The translations under genes and the position numbers were made by a program. Positions 6,652 to 12,296 of a DNA stretch of 43,270 bases are shown piece by piece; positions within the stretch are counted from its first letter, which is position 1; each line of letters opens with the position of its first letter. This DNA is from a virus. The stretch covers positions 1 to 43,270 of the IMG/VR virus record IMGVR_UViG_3300028556_000003. One strand, given 5' to 3'. The notes under the pieces are model-generated. The model was not told where the DNA came from and searched no databases. It saw only the letters and a program-made list of their open reading frames with translations.

Positions 6652-6939
6652 TCATCTTTCGCCAATACAAATTTCATAATAATCAGGATAGATTTTAAAT
6701 TCTTTTCCGTTTATTAGTATTTTATGATAGAATTTTGCAAAAAGTGGGGAGTCAGGGCAACAACCACAACTATGACTAAAACTAACATTATCTAACTTTT
6801 CATTAATGCTCTTTGAGGTATAAAATACAGTTTTCCATCTATTTTGCTTTTTCTCTAAATCAGGAAATAAATTTAAAGCTTGTTTTATTGTATTAATTTC
6901 ATTTTCATCTATAGAAATTAAATCAGATAGTTTAATCAT
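6652..6939 (-). CDS. Hypothetical protein with CGCC motif, probably truncated by TGA
   Basis: 95 residues. It contains a Cys cluster SCGCCPDSPLFAK and a C-terminal beta region (YPDYYEICIGER) that stops at TGA 6652-6654; coding-like sequence continues in frame behind it (see 6496-6651). The Cys pair plus a nearby His might bind metal. The start lies two bases after the previous stop. Family not recognised. Confidence 0.55.
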   Translation of the reverse strand: MIKLSDLISIDENEINTIKQALNLFPDLEKKQNRWKTVFYTSKSINEKLDNVSFSHSCGCCPDSPLFAKFYHKILINGKEFKIYPDYYEICIGER

Positions 6940-6941
6940 TA

Positions 6942-7343
6942 TTATTCCTCTCTTTCTTCAATAAGTTCTGGTATTTCTGTTATTAAACGAATAAATAATA
7001 AAACAGAAGCACTTCCTACTTTATTACATTCTAAGTCTTTGTAATAATTATGAGCTTCTTTTGTAGATTTGAATCTAGAAGACTCCTGAGCATCAATAAA
7101 TAATCTAGGTTCATCATCCCATTTAACTAAAACAGGATAATATTTTACTTTCTGTTTTGGCTCTTCGATTATTTCCCAATCGTCAACTTCAAATATAGCA
7201 GATGAATAAAAATCAATTTCTTTACCATTATTACAAGCAGAGCATAGATAATCCCCATCGCGATATAAATAATCTTTTTCCCAAATAAGCCTTTTAATCT
7301 TCTTACCTCCTCTCAAAGCAGGTAAAATTTCTTCAAATTTCAT
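6942..7343 (-). CDS. DUF2829 / Tad2-like domain protein
   Basis: 133 residues. The N-terminal 60 residues fit the DUF2829 family (called Thoeris anti-defence 2-like): MKFEEILPALRGGKKIKRLI, W, then a beta hairpin YLYRDGDYL and the closing SSAIFEVDDWEIIEEP. In this family FEExLxxLRxGKKxxRxxW and DDWEI(V/I)E are the landmarks. Some members bind Thoeris signal nucleotides and block that defence; most are untested. The C-terminal 70 residues are not recognised. GAAGGA lies before the start. Whether this one is an anti-defence protein is inference. Confidence 0.7.
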   Translation of the reverse strand: MKFEEILPALRGGKKIKRLIWEKDYLYRDGDYLCSACNNGKEIDFYSSAIFEVDDWEIIEEPKQKVKYYPVLVKWDDEPRLFIDAQESSRFKSTKEAHNYYKDLECNKVGSASVLLFIRLITEIPELIEEREE

Positions 7344-7390
7344 ATCTCTATTCCTTCAATTTATTCTTGTTGTAACCAATTTTTAGTCAT

Positions 7391-7876
7391 TCACACTTCA
7401 TTTTCATTATACAAATATTTTGGTAAAGAAAGATTATCTAATAAATTATAAATAAAACTATCACTAGAAGGTGATTTATAGTCAGTCCAAACAGTTTCCC
7501 AAGCTAATTTTCTATCTCTCCATTCTTTGTTTGAAATATCATCCGGTTTATCAGTGTTATTCCAATATCCATATTCTTTTATATTTGGTAATTTGTTAAA
7601 CTCTTCTATATAAATTGAATGACACATTGGTACACATAAGATACATTTTTTATAAGGGAAAAATGATATAGTAGCAGTAAAATCAAGTTGAAAATTTATT
7701 TTATCAGTCCAATGAGGGATTAATATTTCTTTCTTATAAAATTCTTCATCATAATTTTCTTTAATATAGTTGTTTCTACAAAGCTTAAATTTTTCTCTTA
7801 CATTATCACAAAATATTTTTAATTCTTTTAAATTCATTAATTGTAATTTGTAAGCATAATATATTTTTATACTCAT
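7391..7876 (-). CDS. Conserved phage-type hypothetical protein (161 aa)
   Basis: 161 residues, starting MSIKIYYAYKL. The segment EYGYWNNTDKPDDISNKEWR, followed by DRKLAWETV, is a pattern I recall from phage hypothetical proteins (YWNNTDxPxxVSxxEWxxRxxxW). The start follows a TGA by no gap (TGAATG). Function unknown. The C-terminus YLYNENEV resembles that of the start-less frame just upstream (RENEENEV). Confidence 0.6.
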   Translation of the reverse strand: MSIKIYYAYKLQLMNLKELKIFCDNVREKFKLCRNNYIKENYDEEFYKKEILIPHWTDKINFQLDFTATISFFPYKKCILCVPMCHSIYIEEFNKLPNIKEYGYWNNTDKPDDISNKEWRDRKLAWETVWTDYKSPSSDSFIYNLLDNLSLPKYLYNENEV

Positions 7877-7981
7877 TCACACCTCATTCTCTTCATTTTC
7901 TCTTAAATAAATATCACTTGCATACATATAAATAGAATCATTAATAAATAATAAATATTCATTCCCAATTTTTAAAATTAA
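7877..7981 (-). pseudogene. Start-less coding-like frame between two genes
   Basis: Between the TAA of the 7982 gene and the start of the 7391 gene, in the same frame as the former, 34 codons read LILKIGNEYLLFINDSIYMY and ASDIYLRENEENEV before TGA. There is no usable start codon at its beginning. It looks like the C-terminal leftover of a gene, similar to the rtcB remnant; a real small gene with an unusual start is less likely. Confidence 0.4.
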
Positions 7982-8686
7982 TTATTCACATTCTTTTAAT
8001 AGTTCTAATAATTTCTTAGATTGTTTAATGTAAGATTTTTGTATCGTATCAGCAGCAGCAGCAGCAGCGTAAGTAGCGTAAGTAGCAGCAGCATCAGCAG
8101 CATCAGCAACAGCAGTAGCAGCGTAAGCAACAGCAGCGTAAGTAGCGTAAGTAGCGTAAGTAGCAGCAGCATCAGCAGCATCAGCAGCAGCATCAGCAGC
8201 AGCATCAGCGTAAGTAGCGTAAGTAGCGTAAGTAGCAGCAGCAGTATAAGCACTATTCTTTATAGCAAGCCAATCAATTTTATGACCATCTAATTCATTT
8301 TGAAGATTATCAGCTACAATTTTACATTGAGGATGTTTAGAATTACATTGTGTAGGATCAATTAGTAAAAATATTGCAAATTTATGCCAAACTTTAGATA
8401 AATCTGCTCCAACTTTAATAGACTCTAAAAACTCTAAAGGCCATTCTTTTGCTAATTCATTTGGTAAATTTTCAAATATTTGATCCTCTAATTTTGCTAA
8501 AATTCGTGGGATACCTAATTCAATTTCATAATTTTTATGGTCAGAATCATGAATTGTACAACCAACCGCACACCCTTTTCCATTTTCCCAATAAGTACCT
8601 TTTATGATCTCATCAGCTAAAGAATGTGCTTTAACTCGTTCAATATATTTTTTCTTTATTTTTTCATCATTGTGAAACGCTTTCAT
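7982..8686 (-). CDS. Conserved protein with Ala-rich period-3 repeat tail
   Basis: 234 residues. Residues 1-145 form a conserved domain I know from phage and bacterial hypothetical proteins: MKAFHNDEKIKKKYIERVKA, then AVGCTIHDSDHKNYEIELGI, PRILAKLEDQIFE and WHKFAIFLLIDP. Residues about 148-212 are a low-complexity Ala/Tyr/Thr/Asp tract of three-residue units (ATY, ADA, AAD) that would form a long helix with one face of Ala. The C-terminus SKKLLELLKECE is again conserved. GGAGT precedes the ATG. Conserved Cys and His might bind a metal. The role is unknown. Confidence 0.75.
   Translation of the reverse strand: MKAFHNDEKIKKKYIERVKAHSLADEIIKGTYWENGKGCAVGCTIHDSDHKNYEIELGIPRILAKLEDQIFENLPNELAKEWPLEFLESIKVGADLSKVWHKFAIFLLIDPTQCNSKHPQCKIVADNLQNELDGHKIDWLAIKNSAYTAAATYATYATYADAAADAAADAADAAATYATYATYAAVAYAATAVADAADAAATYATYAAAAAADTIQKSYIKQSKKLLELLKECE
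8048..8246. repeat. Trinucleotide-type tandem repeat inside the 7982 gene
   Basis: About 200 bases made of the units AGC, GTA, ATC and ACA in the +strand, with larger blocks such as GTAAGTAGC and AGCAGCATC repeated several times. It encodes the Ala/Tyr/Thr/Asp helix and keeps no stop in several frames. Slippage is likely to make its length variable between strains. Confidence 0.85.
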
Positions 8687-8998
8687 TTATACTCCATATA
8701 AATATTTAAAATTAAAATAATAACCATTTATCAAATAACCAACTACTTTCGTATTATCTGTAACGACATAGTCTCTATTTGAAAATTCTCGATTGTATTT
8801 ACTAGATACAAATGATTCATGAATTTGATATTGAACTCTATAAAGAAAATAACGTTGAATACTCTGACTATACGAAAAAGGAGAAGGAGAAGGTGTTTTA
8901 ACCATTTCTACTTCATTTTGGATTGCTTTTAGAAAGTTAATCTTTCTCCATCGACTTCCTTGATGTGTAGGTAGAGATGGTGATTGCAATTTCATCAT
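8687..8998 (-). CDS. Hypothetical protein (103 aa)
   Basis: 103 residues from the ATG at 8998 (MMKLQSPSLPTHQGSRWRK), chosen because AGGAG lies seven bases upstream; a farther upstream start has no such site. The protein is basic in its N-terminal third and Tyr-rich at the end (YLINGYYFNFKYLYGV). The start region overlaps the upstream gene by 62 bases. No family is recognised. Confidence 0.5.
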   Translation of the reverse strand: MMKLQSPSLPTHQGSRWRKINFLKAIQNEVEMVKTPSPSPFSYSQSIQRYFLYRVQYQIHESFVSSKYNREFSNRDYVVTDNTKVVGYLINGYYFNFKYLYGV

Positions 8999-9188
8999 TT
9001 TGATTCTCCTCGTTAGGTTTGATTTCCTCTTTACATTTATAACCATCGCAAAAAATTATTTTAGTCTGATTCAGATTTGTTTCACATTCCTTTCTCATTT
9101 CATAAACTACATAAACAATGAATAAAAGAATTGATAAACCTATCATCATTGTAATGGATATGGAAATTATCATAATTTTATTATACAT
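8937..9188 (-). CDS. Small membrane protein (83 aa)
   Basis: 83 residues. A hydrophobic helix fills about residues 5-28 (IMIISISITMMIGLSILLFI, then VYVVYE), followed by a polar tail with three Cys and many Glu/Asn. Ribosome site AGGAG lies before the start, which overlaps the upstream stop by one base. Function unknown; it may sit in the inner membrane with the tail on either side. Confidence 0.55.
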   Translation of the reverse strand: MYNKIMIISISITMMIGLSILLFIVYVVYEMRKECETNLNQTKIIFCDGYKCKEEIKPNEENQNDEIAITISTYTSRKSMEKD

Positions 9189-9355
9189 TATTTCTCCTGT
9201 ATTTTATTCAGAATTTCTGTTAATATTTTCCCATGAGAACGTATATATGAATATATAAATCTAATTTTCATACGTGTTTTGAGAAGATAAATAGATTGAA
9301 TACAACATATAACAGAAAGCATTAGAATTAGACATAAAATTGATTCAATGGTCAT
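9188..9355 (-). CDS. Membrane micropeptide (55 aa)
   Basis: 55 residues starting MTIESILCLILMLSVICC, a single hydrophobic helix, then a basic region (KTRMKIRFIYSYIRSHGK) and a short amphipathic end. The stop overlaps the next ATG by one base (TAATG) and the start lies inside the end of the upstream micropeptide gene, a sign of coupled translation. Confidence 0.5.
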   Translation of the reverse strand: MTIESILCLILMLSVICCIQSIYLLKTRMKIRFIYSYIRSHGKILTEILNKIQEK

Positions 9356-9461
9356 ATCTTATCCCTTTTTTCATTTTATCATTTGTTCTTAAAGCCATTG
9401 CTAATCCGAATAAGATAATAATAGCACATACTGTTAAAGGTAATTTAATTATTGTTTTCAT
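9345..9461 (-). CDS. Membrane micropeptide (38 aa)
   Basis: 38 residues starting MKTIIKLPLTVCAIIILFGL, one hydrophobic helix with a basic end (RTNDKMKKGIRYDH). GAGGAG lies seven bases before the start. It overlaps the next micropeptide gene by 11 bases. No family; function unknown. Confidence 0.5.
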   Translation of the reverse strand: MKTIIKLPLTVCAIIILFGLAMALRTNDKMKKGIRYDH

Positions 9462-9660
9462 TTTTCTCCTCTTGAATTTCAAAACGTTTAACAAGAAAAT
9501 TTTTGACTTTGTCAAAAACATCACCTCCTAAATTTATATGCCTACTATTATAGTAAATATTTACTTCTTTTAAATCATTTAAGATATCAATGGAGGTACA
9601 TAAATCTAAATTGATTATATATATATTATCTTTTCCGTTTAGGATTAAATTATTTTTCAT
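9445..9660 (-). CDS. Hypothetical protein (71 aa)
   Basis: 71 residues from the ATG at 9658-9660 (MKNNLILNGKDNIYIINLDL). This start overlaps the upstream MazG-like gene by 11 bases and is preferred to a non-ATG start further inside that gene. The protein looks alpha/beta with a Glu/Asn-rich end (EIQEEKNENNN) whose codons overlap the ribosome site of the following gene. Not recognised. Confidence 0.5.
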   Translation of the reverse strand: MKNNLILNGKDNIYIINLDLCTSIDILNDLKEVNIYYNSRHINLGGDVFDKVKNFLVKRFEIQEEKNENNN

Positions 9661-9958
9661 CTTTAATTTCATCTTTAATTTGTGATAATTTAACAAATAA
9701 ACCCACAAGATAGGCAGCTACATCAGCCAGTTCATCTATAGTTCTATCAAAGTTGATTTTATGATTTTGTTTTAAAATATTGCTTCTAAGATAATCAGGA
9801 TTAATTTCAAGCATCATTTCTGTGATTTCATCATGTAATCCTTTAATGATATCTTTAAGTTCCATATCTTCAAATTGAGGTTTGTTCACATTTTTAGGTT
9901 TATTAAGTGCATTAAGAGCATATTCTCCTAGTATATAGCATTCAGTTTCATATCTCAT
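9650..9958 (-). CDS. MazG-like / all-alpha NTP pyrophosphohydrolase-like protein
   Basis: 102 residues, all-helical by composition. The segments GLHDEITEMMLEI and TIDELADVAAYLVGL carry the ExxE (EITE) and ExxD (ELAD) pairs that bind Mg2+ in all-alpha NTP pyrophosphatases such as MazG and phage dUTPase-like proteins. These enzymes hydrolyse nucleoside triphosphates to monophosphates and pyrophosphate. Spacing between the pairs is about 29 residues, near the family's usual range. Substrate cannot be told. It starts by ATGA overlap with the upstream micropeptide gene. Confidence 0.6.
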   Translation of the reverse strand: MRYETECYILGEYALNALNKPKNVNKPQFEDMELKDIIKGLHDEITEMMLEINPDYLRSNILKQNHKINFDRTIDELADVAAYLVGLFVKLSQIKDEIKDEK

Positions 9959-10104
9959 TTCTTATCCTTTCTAAAAATATCTCTTAATCTTTCCATGCGT
10001 TTCATATCATTCATTTTCTTTCTGAATCTATATTCCATACGCAGGAAGATGAATAAGAAAATAATCCACAAAATTATGAAGAATATCAAAATAATAATTT
10101 TCAT
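9955..10104 (-). CDS. Membrane micropeptide with basic tail (49 aa)
   Basis: 49 residues: one hydrophobic helix (MKIIILIFFIILWIIFLFIF) followed by a strongly basic, helical tail (RMEYRFRKKMNDMKRMERLR). The tail could lie along the membrane or bind nucleic acid. Starts one base after the stop of the nuclease gene and overlaps the next start as ATGA. Confidence 0.5.
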   Translation of the reverse strand: MKIIILIFFIILWIIFLFIFLRMEYRFRKKMNDMKRMERLRDIFRKDKK

Positions 10105-10530
10105 TTATACCCCTAATCTCAAAAATATTTCTTTAACCTCGCGCACAGAGGTAACAAATTCATAAACTCCTCCATTATTTCTCACATTGGTTTGAGTTTT
10201 AATCTGTTCTAAAGAGCAAGTTCCATTGCATTTTTTAACTTCGAGATAAATGGCTTTTCCTTTGAAACAACAATGAATATCTGCAAATCCCCTATTTTCA
10301 TTTCTTTTGAATCGAATTCCTTTTCGTGTCATGAAAGGATCACCTTTTATTTTAATCTTCCAAAAGAGAATAAAATTCTCTCGTAAAAAAGAACAAATTT
10401 CAGATTCAATCTGAGATTCAGACTTTCTAATGCTTATCGGATCTCCAATAATTTTTATTTTTGAAACTTTTGTAGATTGTTTAATCTTAATAATTTTAGG
10501 CAGAGATTTGAGTTGTAATAGTTTACTCAT
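10105..10530 (-). CDS. VRR-NUC domain nuclease
   Basis: 141 residues. The C-terminal 100 residues fit the VRR-NUC fold of the PD-(D/E)xK superfamily: Glu in ESQIESEICSFL (about 38-49), the metal-binding Asp84 in RGFADIHCC, Glu97-x-Lys99 in YLEVKK, and Gln109 in LEQIKTQT, ending with VYEFVTSVREVKEIF. The N-terminal 35 residues are basic and not recognised. Such proteins cut DNA, often branched or junction DNA, in phage replication and recombination; here it may be the nuclease partner of the RecT protein encoded on the other strand (inference). Overlaps the upstream stop as TAATG. Confidence 0.85.
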   Translation of the reverse strand: MSKLLQLKSLPKIIKIKQSTKVSKIKIIGDPISIRKSESQIESEICSFLRENFILFWKIKIKGDPFMTRKGIRFKRNENRGFADIHCCFKGKAIYLEVKKCNGTCSLEQIKTQTNVRNNGGVYEFVTSVREVKEIFLRLGV

Positions 10531-10760
10531 TATTTCTCCTTTTTAACTATTTTCAAATAAAATTCAGCACCTTCCCATTTCCACACTTTCTCATTGCGTT
10601 TATTATACCCCACATTTTTATTTTTAATTCGGAAAGACTTAACTTTGAGTCTTCTAAAAGCACTATGTACACATTGATACGTTTGTCTGGGTTCAGCTAA
10701 GTTCATAATCTCTTTTGTCGTATAAATTCCGGGAGGAATATCATAATACCATACTTTCAT
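10530..10760 (-). CDS. Small basic protein, possible DNA-binding
   Basis: 76 residues, starting MKVWYYDIPPGIYTTKEIMN. The middle part (TTKEIMNLAEPRQTYQCVHS, then AFRRLKVKSFRIK) has the spacing of a small winged-helix or helix-turn-helix unit, as in phage proteins encoded before VRR-NUC genes. AAGGA lies eight bases upstream. It is the first gene after the intergenic hairpin region. Confidence 0.55.
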   Translation of the reverse strand: MKVWYYDIPPGIYTTKEIMNLAEPRQTYQCVHSAFRRLKVKSFRIKNKNVGYNKRNEKVWKWEGAEFYLKIVKKEK

Positions 10761-11018
10761 CTCTCATTTCCTTTTTCTCCAGTATATTTTTTTGTGTGTG
10801 TTAAGTGTTTATTCAATCGACGTATTGTCTGTATATATTTAAAATTTTTGTAAATATAAATATAAATATTTATAATTTTTTGCAAAAAACTGTGTCTTTA
10901 TATAATCACAATCTAGCCTTGCGTCTACTGGCGATTCAACCATTTTTTAGCTCATTTACATCCCCGATTTCTAAAGTCGGGGTATTACATTCGGATTGGT
11001 AAATCATTTTTTTATTTA
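10761..11018. other. Intergenic region with strong hairpin
   Basis: No convincing gene. A 65-codon plus-strand frame and a 35-codon minus-strand frame exist but lack ribosome sites and have unlikely composition. The right half holds a conserved-looking hairpin (10962-10982), listed separately; the left half is very AT-rich (ATATTTATAAT type) and may hold a promoter for the genes at 10760 and below. Confidence 0.6.
10905..10995 (+). ncRNA. Orphan structured RNA, possibly IS200/IS605 right end / omega-RNA-like
   Basis: CCCCGATTT (10962-10970), loop CTA, AAGTCGGGG (10974-10982) form a nine-pair hairpin with one G-T pair. It is preceded by GCTCATTTACAT and, further up, CTAGCCTTGCGTCTACTGGC. A terminal CCCCGA/TCGGGG hairpin followed by about ten bases is how right ends of many IS200/IS605 elements, and the 3' ends of TnpB guide RNAs, look. 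No tnpA or tnpB is present in the window, so this would be a relic or a solo RNA. The hairpin is certain; the assignment is tentative. Confidence 0.35.
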
Positions 11019-11252
11019 TCAATATCCAGACCCATTTCTATTTCCCGACCCATCTCCAGACCCATATCCATATCCAGACCCATCTCCATATCCAGATCCA
11101 TCTCCACATCCACATCCACATCCATCTCCATCTCCATATCCAGATCCAGATCCATCTCCATATCCATCTCCATCTCCATATCCAGATCCATATCCATATC
11201 CAGATCCAGATCCATATCCAGATCCATCATTTTTATTCAATGATGAGTCCAT
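11019..11252 (-). CDS. Gly/Ser/Asp/Tyr dipeptide-repeat protein
   Basis: 77 residues: MDSSLNKND followed by about 65 residues of G-x repeats (GSGYGSGSGYGYGSG, and a CGCGCG stretch in the middle), then NRNGSGY and TGA. GAAGGGG lies seven bases before the ATG and the start overlaps the end of the upstream gene by 16 bases, which supports this frame over the Pro-rich plus-strand frame and a Met/Asp frame. Such glycine-rich tracts are flexible and may drive aggregation or sticking. Similar low-complexity proteins occur in phage genomes; function unknown. Confidence 0.55.
   Translation of the reverse strand: MDSSLNKNDGSGYGSGSGYGYGSGYGDGDGYGDGSGSGYGDGDGCGCGCGDGSGYGDGSGYGYGSGDGSGNRNGSGY
11022..11230. 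repeat. Hexanucleotide tandem repeat
   Basis: About 35 near-perfect copies of a six-base unit, CCATAT, CCAGAT, CCATCT or CCACAT on the plus strand. It is free of stops in several frames on both strands. It encodes the Gly-x repeats of the 11019 gene. Slippage should make its length variable. Confidence 0.9.
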
Positions 11253-11611
11253 ATTTTTACCCCTTCTATAGATTTTTTTGCAATTTCTGAAACTTTTAAA
11301 ATTTCAAATCCATTCGGAGATGTTAGTGTAACTTCTGTTACTTTCTGAGGAAATTTACAATTTTCTGGTTTTGATGTTCCTTTTTCCGCTAATTCACTCA
11401 AAGAAGCAGCTCCATCCCAGTACCAAATTCTCCTTGCATTATTTAATATTTTACAAGTCTCAGTACTTTTTTCATTTAAGTATCCAGCAAATACCCCCAT
11501 TGAATATGTTCTTATAATCACATAATTATCACTCATATTTACAGATTGTTTATCTTCAAAATTTGCAACAAATTTTTCAACTGCTTTAAAAAACTCTTCT
11601 TTATCTATCAT
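11237..11611 (-). CDS. DUF6948-like phage protein
   Basis: 124 residues. The strings YVIIRTYSMGVFAGYL, ARRIWYWDGAASLSELAEKG and SKPENCKFPQKV, then KKSIEGVKIW, match a family of phage proteins known as DUF6948 (VIVRTYSAGVxAGxL, RRIWYWxGAxSLSxLAxxG, PxxCxxP, I.GVxxW). The fold is probably a small beta-rich domain; function unknown. Ribosome site AAGGAG lies before the start. It is downstream of the degenerate hammerhead-like element. Confidence 0.8.
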   Translation of the reverse strand: MIDKEEFFKAVEKFVANFEDKQSVNMSDNYVIIRTYSMGVFAGYLNEKSTETCKILNNARRIWYWDGAASLSELAEKGTSKPENCKFPQKVTEVTLTSPNGFEILKVSEIAKKSIEGVKIWTHH

Positions 11612-11635
11612 TTGGAATCTCCTTTAATTAAATTT

Positions 11636-11666
11636 TTCAGTTATCCAGCAATTTTGGATAACTGAA
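11636..11666. promoter_or_regulatory. Perfect 11-bp inverted repeat
   Basis: TTCAGTTATCC (11636-11646) and GGATAACTGAA (11656-11666) are exact inverse copies with a nine-base loop. It lies in the leader of the 11237 gene, next to the hammerhead-like half. It may be an RNA hairpin, a weak terminator (A/T-rich flanks but no strong U-run) or an operator. Confidence 0.7.
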
Positions 11667-11711
11667 CTCATCAGTGTACGAACATACATGCAGACACTCA
11701 GTGATTACTCG
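11664..11711 (-). ncRNA. Degenerate hammerhead-ribozyme-like element
   Basis: On the minus strand GUC (11695-11693), a stem I of six positions with one C-A mismatch and one G-U pair (UGCAUG / CGUACA), the core CUGAUGA (11674-11668) and GUUC (11667-11664) are present; 21 bases are identical to the functional-looking copy at 12296-12316. The required GAAA box is replaced by UAAU (11707-11704) and the stem II partner GAAC by CGAG. It should therefore not cleave; I read it as a decayed duplicate. Confidence 0.6.
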
Positions 11712-11718
11712 ACATATT

Positions 11719-11946
11719 TTATTCTCCTTTTTCTGTCATTAATTCATATAAATGTGTTAAATTTTTAGCTATGTATTCTGCTTTGATAAAATCCGAGTCA
11801 CAATCATTCTCTACAACTAAATAGTGATGTTTACCACCCTTCATTTTGTCATGATATCCAATTTGTTTTTCTTTTAGAGAATGTCCAATGCCAAATTCCA
11901 TAGTGATAAATTCTTTTATTTTCTTTTTTGCTAGATATGTGCGCAT
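11719..11946 (-). CDS. Hypothetical protein (75 aa)
   Basis: 75 residues starting MRTYLAKKKIKEFITMEFGI. The middle is beta-rich (HHYLVVENDCDSDFI) and the end helical (KAEYIAKNLTHLYELMTEKG). AAGGA lies nine bases before the start. Not recognised. Second gene of the minus-strand operon. Confidence 0.6.
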   Translation of the reverse strand: MRTYLAKKKIKEFITMEFGIGHSLKEKQIGYHDKMKGGKHHYLVVENDCDSDFIKAEYIAKNLTHLYELMTEKGE

Positions 11947-11959
11947 ATTGTATAATCCT

Positions 11960-12274
11960 TTATTTAAAAATTGATTTCTTTTTCAGACCTTTTTTTAATT
12001 TGAAAGGTTTTTGATAATTATTGTAAAAATCTACACATTTATTTAATATTTTTAATTTATTTTTATTTTGTCTAAATTTTTTCTCATTAATTTCAGAGGG
12101 AATAATATTTAGTTCATTTCGAAGATTAAATATTTTCTCAGCAACGCTGTCATTAGCTTTCCATTTATTTTCATTGTTTTCTATAGTTGAATGAAAAATA
12201 TAATTTTTATCATTTGATATTTTTTTCAAAAAAGTATTTCTTACAGATATTGCTAAGTTTTTTGCTCGTTTCAT
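11960..12274 (-). CDS. First gene of the minus operon, very basic protein (104 aa)
   Basis: 104 residues from the ATG at 12272-12274, which has GGAG nine bases upstream. An earlier ATG at 12304 lies inside the hammerhead core (CUGAUGA) and is less likely to be used. The protein is strongly basic, rich in Lys and Asn (KKFRQNKNKLKILNK, GLKKKSIFK) and probably helical, so it may bind nucleic acid. No family is recognised. Its mRNA would start, after ribozyme cleavage, at base 12325, about 50 bases before the start codon. Confidence 0.55.
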   Translation of the reverse strand: MKRAKNLAISVRNTFLKKISNDKNYIFHSTIENNENKWKANDSVAEKIFNLRNELNIIPSEINEKKFRQNKNKLKILNKCVDFYNNYQKPFKLKKGLKKKSIFK

Positions 12275-12296
12275 TTTAAAATTCTCCAATTTTATT

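Noticed and set aside
3643-6939. Reassigned genetic code (TGA = Trp) suggested by two in-frame TGA codons
   Set aside because: Many genes on both strands end with TGA, including numerous ATGA overlaps with the next start, and Trp is written TGG; the standard code holds.
7361-7390. Nine-codon minus-strand frame MTKNWLQQE
   Set aside because: Too short to support; may be the stub of a deleted gene, but nothing else shows it.
8590-8620. CTGATGAG on the minus strand as another hammerhead
   Set aside because: It lies in the conserved coding part of the 7982 gene (SLADEIIKG) and lacks a GUC-stem I hairpin and a GAAA box at the right places.
11012-11230. Minus-strand Met/Asp/Leu repeat frame
   Set aside because: Alternative frame over the same hexamer repeat without ribosome site; the neighbouring frame is better supported.
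10996-11271. Plus-strand Pro/Asp/Ser/Tyr repeat frame across the hexamer repeat
   Set aside because: Start is a non-ATG codon without ribosome site; it is the shadow of the minus-strand Gly-x gene, which has a good start and coupling.
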